Origin: an uncultured Prevotellaceae bacterium | GTDB lineage: Bacteria; Bacteroidota; Bacteroidia; Bacteroidales; Bacteroidaceae | Direction of reading: 5' to 3' | Assembly: GCA_947303855.1 (NCBI GenBank) | Contig: CAMYZO010000008.1 | Coordinates: 1 to 57,729, forward strand | Length of the DNA: 57,729 nt | Part shown: positions 51,174 to 57,729 of the stretch, one piece after another | Layout: the number at the start of each line of letters is the position of its first letter | How positions within the stretch are numbered: the first letter of the stretch is position 1 | The notes under the pieces: generated by a model | Seen by the model: only the letters and a program-made list of their open reading frames with translations | What the model was told of the DNA's origin: nothing | Databases searched by the model: none | Made by a program: the position numbers and the translations under genes

Positions 51174-53082
51174 TTTATCTGCCCAGTTCAATACCGACAG
51201 GCTGATAACCATCGGGCGCTCGGCCCTCTATTATGAGGACTATGTGCTCAGCATCCAATACTTCAACCAGGCCATCAGCGCTAAGCCTTATCTGTATGAA
51301 CCGTGGTTCTTCCGTGGCGTGGCCAAGTATTACCTTGACGACTTTGCCGGCGCCGAGAACGACTGCACGAAGGCTATTGAGCGCAATCCCTACGTCACCA
51401 ACTGCTATGAGCTGCGCGGCCTCTGCCGCATCAGGCTGAACCGCTACGAGGAGGCCGCTGCCGACTATACCAGTGCCTTGCGCTACGACCCTGAAAACCA
51501 GGGGCTATGGCATAACCGTGTGTTGTGCTTTATCCGTGCCAAGGATTATGAACGGGCCCTCGGACAGCTCGATACGATGAACGTCCGATGGCCTCACAGT
51601 GCCGCACCCTATTCCATGCGTGCCGAGGTGTATATGCTGCAGAAGGACACCACCAAGGCTCTGGAGGCCATTGAGAAGAGCATAGAGATTGATGCCTACG
51701 ACGGTACACTCTGGGGGGCACGGGCCATCATCAGCCTGTCACGCAGCGAATGGAAGCCCGCCGAGGAATATCTCGACAAGGCTATCCACCTGATGCCTAA
51801 GCATGGCGGCAACTACATCAACAGGGCACTGGCACGCTATAACCAGAACAACCTGCGCGGGGCTATGGCTGACTACGACACGGCGCTTGACCTCGAACCG
51901 AACAACTTCCTGGGCCACTACAACCGGGGGCTGCTGCGCGCCCAGGTGGGCGATGACAACCGCGGCATTGAGGACTTCGACTTCGTGCTGCGCTTAGAGC
52001 CTGACAACATGCTGGCACGCTTCAACCGTGGCCTGCTGCGTGACAAGACCGGCGACCTGCGCGGTGCCATCAGCGACTATTCCAAGGTTATCAGCGAGTA
52101 TCCTAACTTCTGGACCGGTCTGCACTATCGGGCGGGCTGCTATAGGCGCTTGGGCATGAACAAGCAGGCCGAGCAGGATGAGTTCCGCATCCTGAAAGCA
52201 CAGATGGACAAACGCTATGGTGGCAAACAGCCGCGTCTGAGCAAGAAACAGCGAAAACGTAGCGATGAAGACCTGGAGAAATACAACCAGCTGGTGGTGG
52301 CCGACGAACAGGAGATGGAAAACGACTACCAGAATGCCTATCGCGGCCGCGTGCAGAACCATAAGGTGGAGGCCAAGTACCTGCCTATGTACGAGTTGTC
52401 ACTACAGCCGGTGAGGAGCGAGGTGAAGACCTACGTTCCGTATGACGACCTCGTGGAGGCATTTAACCACACCTCTGGCCGAAAACTGTATGTTGTTGCC
52501 AACACCCCGGCCCTGAACGAGGCACGGTCGGCTGCCTATTTCGCCTATATCGACTCGGTAGGCACAGCCATTGCTGACATACAGAACCTGCCGCAGGTGC
52601 AGAATCTCCTCTTGCTGAAGGCCGTGGCCTATACAGCCCTGCAGAACAACGAGGACGCCATAGACGCCCTGACCACCCACCTGCTGACGGACAGTCTGTC
52701 GGTGCTGGCCCTCTGGCAGCGCGCCGCCTGTCAGACGAAGGTTAACGAGTTTCAGGCTTCGCAGGGCACCCACATCGACATGAAGACGGCCAACGTGCTG
52801 ATGGACCTGGCGGCAGCCATCCGCCATGCGCCATCGTGCGCGTACCTTTATTATAATAGGGGCAACGTCTATATACAGCGCAAGGACTATGCCCGCGCTG
52901 TCAGCGACTATACGCAGGCCATCGCCCTCGACGGACGACTGGCTGAGGCTTACTACAACCGCGGACTGGCCCGCATCGACAATGGTCAGACCGCCGAGGG
53001 TGTCAGCGACCTGAGCAAGGCCGGCGAGCTGGGCCTCTATTCTGCCTACAGTCTTATCAAGAAATACAGTAAAGAAAAATAA
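51100..53082 (+). CDS. Secreted tetratricopeptide-repeat protein
   Basis: The start is either GTG 51082 or ATG 51100; I prefer 51100, giving 660 residues. The signal peptide [20 protein letters not shown] is encoded largely by the right arm of an inverted repeat (TTTTTACC units). At least eight TPRs follow up to residue ~340 (for example LSIQYFNQAISAKPYLYEPWFFRGVAKYYLDDFAGAENDCTKAIERNP), a basic linker at about 370-395 (KKQRKRSDEDLEKYN), and two more TPRs near the C-terminus. It is probably a periplasmic or outer-membrane scaffold. The next gene starts 1 nt after the stop. Confidence 0.85.
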   Translation: MCYALGEKGGRAFSLLLFYLFTFLPLSAQFNTDRLITIGRSALYYEDYVLSIQYFNQAISAKPYLYEPWFFRGVAKYYLDDFAGAENDCTKAIERNPYVTNCYELRGLCRIRLNRYEEAAADYTSALRYDPENQGLWHNRVLCFIRAKDYERALGQLDTMNVRWPHSAAPYSMRAEVYMLQKDTTKALEAIEKSIEIDAYDGTLWGARAIISLSRSEWKPAEEYLDKAIHLMPKHGGNYINRALARYNQNNLRGAMADYDTALDLEPNNFLGHYNRGLLRAQVGDDNRGIEDFDFVLRLEPDNMLARFNRGLLRDKTGDLRGAISDYSKVISEYPNFWTGLHYRAGCYRRLGMNKQAEQDEFRILKAQMDKRYGGKQPRLSKKQRKRSDEDLEKYNQLVVADEQEMENDYQNAYRGRVQNHKVEAKYLPMYELSLQPVRSEVKTYVPYDDLVEAFNHTSGRKLYVVANTPALNEARSAAYFAYIDSVGTAIADIQNLPQVQNLLLLKAVAYTALQNNEDAIDALTTHLLTDSLSVLALWQRAACQTKVNEFQASQGTHIDMKTANVLMDLAAAIRHAPSCAYLYYNRGNVYIQRKDYARAVSDYTQAIALDGRLAEAYYNRGLARIDNGQTAEGVSDLSKAGELGLYSAYSLIKKYSKEK

Positions 53083-53083
53083 T

Positions 53084-54256
53084 ATGGAAGAAAATGTAAA
53101 CAAAGCAGGGGGGGCAGATGCCCAACCCTCTACCTCTGGGGGCTCATGGAGCAAAATTCTTGCCACCGTGCTCAAGATGCCCGGTGTCAAGGTCGACCGC
53201 ATCGCGTTCCTGCGCAAGGAGCTGCGCCCGTACTGCAACCAGTCGCGCCTGCAGATGCTGGGTAGTGTCCGTCCCTATACCGTTGTGTCTGAGCGCGTTG
53301 TCGACCACCTGGCCACTCAGTGTGTAAGATACCATACCACACTGGCTACGGCCACCTCTACCGTTGTCGGACTGCCGGGCGGCCTGGCGATGGCGGCCAC
53401 CATGCCTGCCGACCTGACCCAGTACTTCTATCATGTCTTCGTCCTTTCACAGAAGCTGGCTTACCTCTATGGCTATCCCGACCTGTGCGACGAAGACGGT
53501 GAGCTGAGCGACATGGCTTGTGACCTGCTGACCATCTTTATCGGTGTCATGATGGGGGCACCGGTGGCCGAGAAAGGTCTGGGCGAACTGTCGAAGGCCG
53601 TGGCTGAGAGTGCTGTCACCCGTCTGCCACGTGTGGCACTGACCAAGACCGCCCTGGTGCCTATTGCCGCCCAGGTGGCCAAACTCATCGGCACCCGTTA
53701 TTCCAAGGAGGGACTGGCCAAGGGTATCGGCCGTTTCATCCCCCTGGCCGGAGGACTCTTCTCCGGCGGTCTGACGCTGCTGACGTTCCGTAGCGGTGCC
53801 AACCGTCTGCGCCGTCAGCTGCGCGCCCAGCGTCACTTGTTCGACGACGGAGCCATCGACACCATCGAGCTGGCCGGCATCAAGACCTCGTTCGTCAAGG
53901 CCGGACAGGCAGAGCGCGACCCCCAGAAGGTGCAGCTGGCCATCATCCAGTCGCTCATCAATATCGCCAAGATCAACGACGAGGTGTCGCCTGAGAAATA
54001 CCAGGCTATCGAACAGCGTATTGCCCGGGCCAAGATTGACAGTCAGGACAAACTCGACCTGCTGGCAAACATCGACTCCGACAAGAGCTACGACGTTGAC
54101 TTCGACCTGCTGGCCACCGACCGTGAGGCTGCGCAGGAGGCATACGAGGCGATGGTGGCCCTGGCCAATACCAATGACGCCAAGCTGACCATGGCTGAGA
54201 AGATTTACCTGAACATGGTGGCACAGAAACTGGGCGTAGAGCCTGCCGCCGAATGA
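53084..54256 (+). CDS. EcsC-like and TerB-like domain protein
   Basis: 390 residues. Residues 30-250 look like the EcsC family (STVVGLPGGLAMAATMPADLTQYFYHVFVLSQKLAYLYGYPD, then a glycine-rich amphipathic stretch at GRFIPLAGGLFSGGLTLLTF). Residues 280-385 resemble a TerB-like all-helical domain (QLAIIQSLINIAKINDEVSPEKYQAIEQRI...LTMAEKIYLNMVAQKLGV). Function unknown; TerB-like modules often sit in envelope-stress or defence proteins. It is coupled to the TPR gene. Confidence 0.7.
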   Translation: MEENVNKAGGADAQPSTSGGSWSKILATVLKMPGVKVDRIAFLRKELRPYCNQSRLQMLGSVRPYTVVSERVVDHLATQCVRYHTTLATATSTVVGLPGGLAMAATMPADLTQYFYHVFVLSQKLAYLYGYPDLCDEDGELSDMACDLLTIFIGVMMGAPVAEKGLGELSKAVAESAVTRLPRVALTKTALVPIAAQVAKLIGTRYSKEGLAKGIGRFIPLAGGLFSGGLTLLTFRSGANRLRRQLRAQRHLFDDGAIDTIELAGIKTSFVKAGQAERDPQKVQLAIIQSLINIAKINDEVSPEKYQAIEQRIARAKIDSQDKLDLLANIDSDKSYDVDFDLLATDREAAQEAYEAMVALANTNDAKLTMAEKIYLNMVAQKLGVEPAAE

Positions 54257-54282
54257 ATGGACTGAATTTTGAAGCGTTTTAT

Positions 54283-54314
54283 TTTGTAGTGTCCTAACTA
54301 TTTAGTACCTTTGC
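54283..54314 (+). promoter_or_regulatory. Promoter of thrS
   Basis: TTTG (54283-54286), a 19-nt spacer and TACCTTTGC (54306-54314): a full consensus match, 33 nt before ATG 54348. Confidence 0.85.
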
Positions 54315-54347
54315 ACGCTGATAAAAAATCAAACATATATTGTAGAT

Positions 54348-56294
54348 ATGGAAATCAAAATTACATTCCCTGACGGCTCTGTTCGCTCGTATGAGCAGGG
54401 CGTCACAGGATTACAGATTGCCGAGAGCATCTCGCCGGCTCTGGCACGCAGCGTCGTCAGCTGCGGAGTGAACGGCGAGACCGTAGAGCTGAACCGTCCT
54501 ATCAACGAGGACGCCACCATCGCGCTCTACAAGTTCGAGGACGAAGAGGGTAAGCACACCTTCTGGCACACCAGTGCCCACCTGCTGGCTGAGGCCCTGC
54601 AGGAGCTCTATCCTGGCATACAGTTCGGCTTCGGCCCTGCCGTCGAGAACGGATTCTTCTACGACGTGCTGCTGCCCGACGGACAGATGATCAAGGAGAG
54701 CGACTTCCCCACCATTGAGGCCAAGATGAAGGAATTGGCTGGCAAGAAGGAGCCCGTGGTTCGCAAGGAAGTGGCCAAGGCCGACGCCCTGAAGGAGTTT
54801 GCCGCCGACGGTCAGACCTACAAGTGCGAGCACATTGAGCAGGACCTGGAGGACGGTTCAATCACCACTTACACTCAAGGAAACTTTACCGACCTCTGCC
54901 GCGGTCCGCACCTCGTGGACACGGGCGAGATCAAGGCCGTGAAGCTGACCAGCGTTGCCGGTGCCTTCTGGCGCGGCGATGCCACCCGCGAGCAGATGCA
55001 GCGTCTCTACGGTATCTCGTTCCCCAAGAAGAAGATGCTTGACGAGTATCTCGTCATGCTCGAGGAGGCCAAGAAGCGCGACCACCGCAAGATAGGCAAG
55101 GAGATGGAACTCTTCATGTTCTCAGAGAAGGTGGGCAAGGGCCTGCCCATCTGGCTGCCGAAGGGCACCGACCTGCGCCTGCGTCTGCAGGAGCACCTGC
55201 GCAAGGTGCAGAAGCGCTATGGCTATCAGGAGGTTATCACACCGCATATCGGTGGCAAGAGCCTCTATGTCACCTCTGGCCACTATGCCCACTACGGTCA
55301 GGACTCCTTCCGCCCCATCACCACACCTGAGGAGGGCGAGGAGTATATGCTGAAGCCCATGAACTGTCCTCACCACTGCGAGATTTTCGCCTGGAAGCCC
55401 CGCTCGTATAAGGACCTGCCCCTGCGCATTGCTGAGTTCGGCACCGTCTACCGCTACGAGCAGTCGGGCGAGCTGCACGGCCTGACCCGTGTGCGCTCCT
55501 TCACCCAGGACGACGCCCACCTCTTCTGCCGTCCCGACCAGGTGAAGCAGGAGTTCCTCAATGTCATGGACATCATCGGCGTGGTGCTCACTGCCTTCGG
55601 CTTCAACTTCGAGGCACAGATCTCGCTGCGCGACCCCAACAACCACGAGAAGTACGTAGGCACCGACGAGGACTGGGCTTTGGCCGAGCGCGCCATCCAG
55701 GAGGCCTGCGAGGAGAAGGGCCTGAAGGCTAAGGTGGAGTACGGCGAGGCTGCCTTCTACGGCCCCAAGCTCGACTTCATGATCAAGGACGCCATCGGCC
55801 GCCGCTGGCAGTTAGGCACCATCCAGGTGGACTACAACCTGCCCAAGCGCTTCCAGCTGGAGTACACCGACGAGGACAACCAGAAGAAGACACCCGTCAT
55901 GATTCACCGTGCGCCCTTCGGCTCACTCGAGCGTTTCTGCGCCGTGCTCATCGAGCACACCAGCGGTCACTTCCCCCTCTGGCTCACGCCTGAGCAGGTG
56001 GCCATCCTGCCCCTGTCGGAGAAGTACAACGACTATGCCCAGGAGGTGTGCAAGCAGTTCCAGCAGGGCGGCGTGCGTGCCACTATCGACCTGCGCAACG
56101 AGAAGTTAGGCCGTAAGATCCGCGACAACGAGCTGAAGCGCATCCCCTACATGGTCATCGTTGGCGAGAAGGAAGCTGCCGACAAGACGGTTGCCGTGCG
56201 TCCGCAGGGCGGTGGCGAGCAGAGCGTCATGACCATCCAGGAGTTCATCGACGAGGTGAACAACAAGGTGGCTGAGATGACCAAGAACTTCTAA
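54348..56294 (+). CDS. thrS: Threonine-tRNA ligase
   Basis: 648 residues, full length. Domains in order: TGS (1-62), second additional editing-type domain with [11 protein letters not shown] (His-x3-His) and the CRGPHL motif, class II core ([25 protein letters not shown], motif 3 in the [16 protein letters not shown] region), and anticodon-binding domain ([14 protein letters not shown]...VGEKE). It charges and edits tRNA-Thr. Confidence 0.98.
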   Translation: MEIKITFPDGSVRSYEQGVTGLQIAESISPALARSVVSCGVNGETVELNRPINEDATIALYKFEDEEGKHTFWHTSAHLLAEALQELYPGIQFGFGPAVENGFFYDVLLPDGQMIKESDFPTIEAKMKELAGKKEPVVRKEVAKADALKEFAADGQTYKCEHIEQDLEDGSITTYTQGNFTDLCRGPHLVDTGEIKAVKLTSVAGAFWRGDATREQMQRLYGISFPKKKMLDEYLVMLEEAKKRDHRKIGKEMELFMFSEKVGKGLPIWLPKGTDLRLRLQEHLRKVQKRYGYQEVITPHIGGKSLYVTSGHYAHYGQDSFRPITTPEEGEEYMLKPMNCPHHCEIFAWKPRSYKDLPLRIAEFGTVYRYEQSGELHGLTRVRSFTQDDAHLFCRPDQVKQEFLNVMDIIGVVLTAFGFNFEAQISLRDPNNHEKYVGTDEDWALAERAIQEACEEKGLKAKVEYGEAAFYGPKLDFMIKDAIGRRWQLGTIQVDYNLPKRFQLEYTDEDNQKKTPVMIHRAPFGSLERFCAVLIEHTSGHFPLWLTPEQVAILPLSEKYNDYAQEVCKQFQQGGVRATIDLRNEKLGRKIRDNELKRIPYMVIVGEKEAADKTVAVRPQGGGEQSVMTIQEFIDEVNNKVAEMTKNF

Positions 56295-56317
56295 ATGAAA
56301 AATAATTTCAGATTTAT

Positions 56318-56349
56318 TTTGCTAATTCGCTGAAATGTTGTAACTTTGC
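56318..56349 (+). promoter_or_regulatory. Promoter of the infC-rpmI-rplT operon
   Basis: TTTG (56318-56321), a 19-nt spacer and TAACTTTGC (56341-56349), an exact consensus, 24 nt before ATG 56374. The operon is thus not simply a read-through product of thrS. Confidence 0.85.
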
Positions 56350-56373
56350 AGCCGATTTTCTAAAAAACTGTTG

Positions 56374-57084
56374 ATGAAGAATGACAAAATGAAGCAACAG
56401 TACCGTGTCAACGAACAGATACGAGTACGTGAAGTCCGCATCGTCGGCGAGGATGGCTCGACCGTTGTCCCCACCCGTGATGCTTTGAACATGGCCAGGG
56501 AACAGGGCGTCGACCTCGTGGAAATTTCGCCCAATGCAAACCCACCAGTCTGTCGTCTCATCGACTATTCCAAGTTCCTTTACCAGCAGAAAAAGCGCCA
56601 GAAGGAGATGAAGGCCAAGCAGGTGAAGGTGGAGGTGAAGGAAATACGCTTCGGACCGCAGACCGATGAGCATGACTATCAGTTTAAGCTGAAGCACGCC
56701 AAGGAGTTTCTGGAGGAAGGCAACAAGGTACGTGCCTACGTGTTCTTCCGCGGACGCTCCATCCTGTTCAAGGAGCAGGGCGAGGTGCTGCTGCTGAGGT
56801 TTGCCAACGACTTGGAGGAGTATGGTAAGGTAGAGTCGATGCCGTCGTTGGAGGGCAAGAAGATGTTCCTCTACCTGGCTCCTAAGAAGGCCGGCGAGAA
56901 GAAGAAGAGCCAGCAGGCCCGCGACCGTGAGGCTGTCGGCGTTGAGGCCAAGGATGCTGCACGCCAGCAGAAGCCTCAGCCTGAGGCCGACATCGATGTC
57001 GAAGCCCCTGCTAACGGCGGTCTGTTTGCCAATGCCAAGATTTCGGCTGATGCGCTGAAGAAACTGACAGAGACAGAAGAATAG
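56374..57084 (+). CDS. infC: Translation initiation factor IF-3
   Basis: 236 residues from ATG 56374 ([17 protein letters not shown]), chosen because this N-terminus is the one I know from Bacteroidales IF-3; TTG 56371 and ATG 56389 are in-frame alternatives. N-domain ([34 protein letters not shown]), linker ([29 protein letters not shown]) and C-domain are complete by residue ~170. About 65 further residues ([16 protein letters not shown]...LKKLTETEE) form an unusual charged tail. IF-3 checks start-codon pairing on the 30S subunit. Confidence 0.96.
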   Translation: MKNDKMKQQYRVNEQIRVREVRIVGEDGSTVVPTRDALNMAREQGVDLVEISPNANPPVCRLIDYSKFLYQQKKRQKEMKAKQVKVEVKEIRFGPQTDEHDYQFKLKHAKEFLEEGNKVRAYVFFRGRSILFKEQGEVLLLRFANDLEEYGKVESMPSLEGKKMFLYLAPKKAGEKKKSQQARDREAVGVEAKDAARQQKPQPEADIDVEAPANGGLFANAKISADALKKLTETEE

Positions 57085-57162
57085 CGAAAGAATAGTAAGG
57101 TGCGCTGCGCCCGGTATATGCGTTGCCACCGTTAATTTATAAACAATTAAAACATCAAAAAA

Positions 57163-57360
57163 ATGCCAAAAGTAAAGACAAATTCCGGTGCTAAGAAGAG
57201 ATTCTCGTTCACCGGTACAGGTAAGGTTAAGAGACACCACGCCTACCACAGTCACATCCTGACTAAGAAGACCAAGAAGCAGAAGCGTAATCTCGTTGGT
57301 TCAACTCTCGTTGACCAGACCAACATGAAGCAGGTTCGTGACCTGTTGTGTCTCCGCTAA
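57163..57360 (+). CDS. rpmI: 50S ribosomal protein L35
   Basis: 65 residues, normal length. Start [36 protein letters not shown] is the L35 signature. It lies 78 nt after infC and 38 nt before rplT, the standard infC-rpmI-rplT order. Confidence 0.98.
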   Translation: MPKVKTNSGAKKRFSFTGTGKVKRHHAYHSHILTKKTKKQKRNLVGSTLVDQTNMKQVRDLLCLR

Positions 57361-57398
57361 ACAAACCTATTGTCAAACATTAAAGAAGTAAGAAAACT

Positions 57399-57729
57399 AT
57401 GCCAAGAAGTGTAAATCACGTTGCATCAAGAGCAAAGCGTAAGAGAATTTTGAAGCTCACCCGCGGCTATTTTGGAGCCCGCAAGAATGTTTGGACAGTA
57501 GCCAAGAATACCTGGGAGAAAGGTCTGACATACGCCTATCGTGACCGTCGTAACAAGAAGCGCGCTTTCCGCAGTCTGTGGATCCAGCGTATCAACGCTG
57601 CCGCTCGCCTGAACGGTATGAGCTATTCACAGCTGATGGGTGCTCTCTCAAAGTCAGGTATCGAGATTAACCGCAAGGTGCTCGCCGACCTCGCCATGAA
57701 CAACCCCGAGGCTTTCAAGGCCATCGTCG
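57399..57729 (+). CDS. rplT: 50S ribosomal protein L20 (partial, cut by window end)
   Basis: ATG at 57399 opens a frame that runs off the window. The 110 visible residues ([20 protein letters not shown]..., [47 protein letters not shown]) match L20, which is about 115 residues in total. L20 acts early in 50S assembly and represses this operon in several bacteria. Confidence 0.98.
   Translation, partial: MPRSVNHVASRAKRKRILKLTRGYFGARKNVWTVAKNTWEKGLTYAYRDRRNKKRAFRSLWIQRINAAARLNGMSYSQLMGALSKSGIEINRKVLADLAMNNPEAFKAIV

Noticed and set aside
57085..57162. L20-type autoregulatory leader between infC and rpmI
   Set aside because: The gap is short and I found no convincing stem or pseudoknot pattern by eye.

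Overview
The window looks like a chromosomal segment from a Bacteroidota bacterium, most likely a Prevotella-like member of the Bacteroidales. The evidence is the recurring TTTG-N18-20-TAnnTTTGC promoter ahead of many genes, the lack of Shine-Dalgarno dependence, many Bacteroidales-only families (DUF4199, DUF6452, DUF6048, DUF4348, DUF3843, DUF5107, DUF6078), and GC-rich coding sequence split by AT-rich intergenic spacers. I could not run searches, so family names rest on recognising motifs and architecture.

Layout. 1-170: SRP RNA followed at once by tRNA-Thr(TGT), both on the minus strand. 312-8773: a plus-strand run of DUF4199 protein, GT2 glycosyltransferase, DUF6452 lipoprotein, DUF6048 protein, ApbE, Crp/Fnr regulator, M3 peptidase, dCMP-deaminase-like enzyme and S41 protease. 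8782-10147: DUF721 protein and RecF (minus). 10272-14020: TPR membrane protein, RibH, a histidine-kinase-like sensor that lacks the acceptor histidine, and ExoIII. 14041-17915: a large secreted SGNH esterase and a convergent AraC regulator. 18042-22051: an accessory patch with a 289-bp inverted-repeat element, a possible small RNA, the 3' remnant of an MmeI-like DNA methyltransferase, a VapBC-type pair, a helicase lacking its second motor half, and a GIY-YIG fragment. 22190-31871: a probable sugar operon (sugar porter, DUF5107-TPR protein, GH35, GH2). 32003-36320: VTC-domain polyphosphate polymerase with DUF4956 membrane partner, LUD protein, secreted GH5 enzyme. 36358-42250: a second accessory patch (DUF3843, Nudix, PLD-helicase-DUF3427, a frameshifted small gene, a shortened DUF6078 gene). 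42292-42927: gene-free DNA full of inverted and tandem repeats. 42957-57729: mostly housekeeping genes (AldA-like dehydrogenase, PheS, MurB, MBL hydrolase, YtxH/holin-like membrane proteins, SPOR lipoprotein, RuvX, Def, TPR protein, EcsC/TerB-like protein, ThrS, InfC, RpmI, RplT).

How the genes work together. The porter, GH35 and GH2 with the DUF5107-TPR protein form a tightly spaced unit for taking up and degrading a galactoside-containing glycan. The secreted esterase and GH5 enzyme carry the same kind of C-terminal tag and probably act on plant cell-wall polysaccharide at the cell surface. VTC plus DUF4956 suggests polyphosphate synthesis at the membrane. The methyltransferase/helicase/GIY-YIG pieces look like a decayed restriction or defence locus; the PLD-helicase with Nudix partner is an intact, defence-like unit.

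The least expected signal is how often inverted-repeat DNA is built into genes here. One repeat family is translated in frame three times inside the DUF5107 protein. Other repeats supply the stop codons of the 10272 TPR gene, ruvX and def, and encode the hydrophobic core of a signal peptide. Two promoters have their -7 box in the loop of a palindrome whose right arm starts about where transcription should start.
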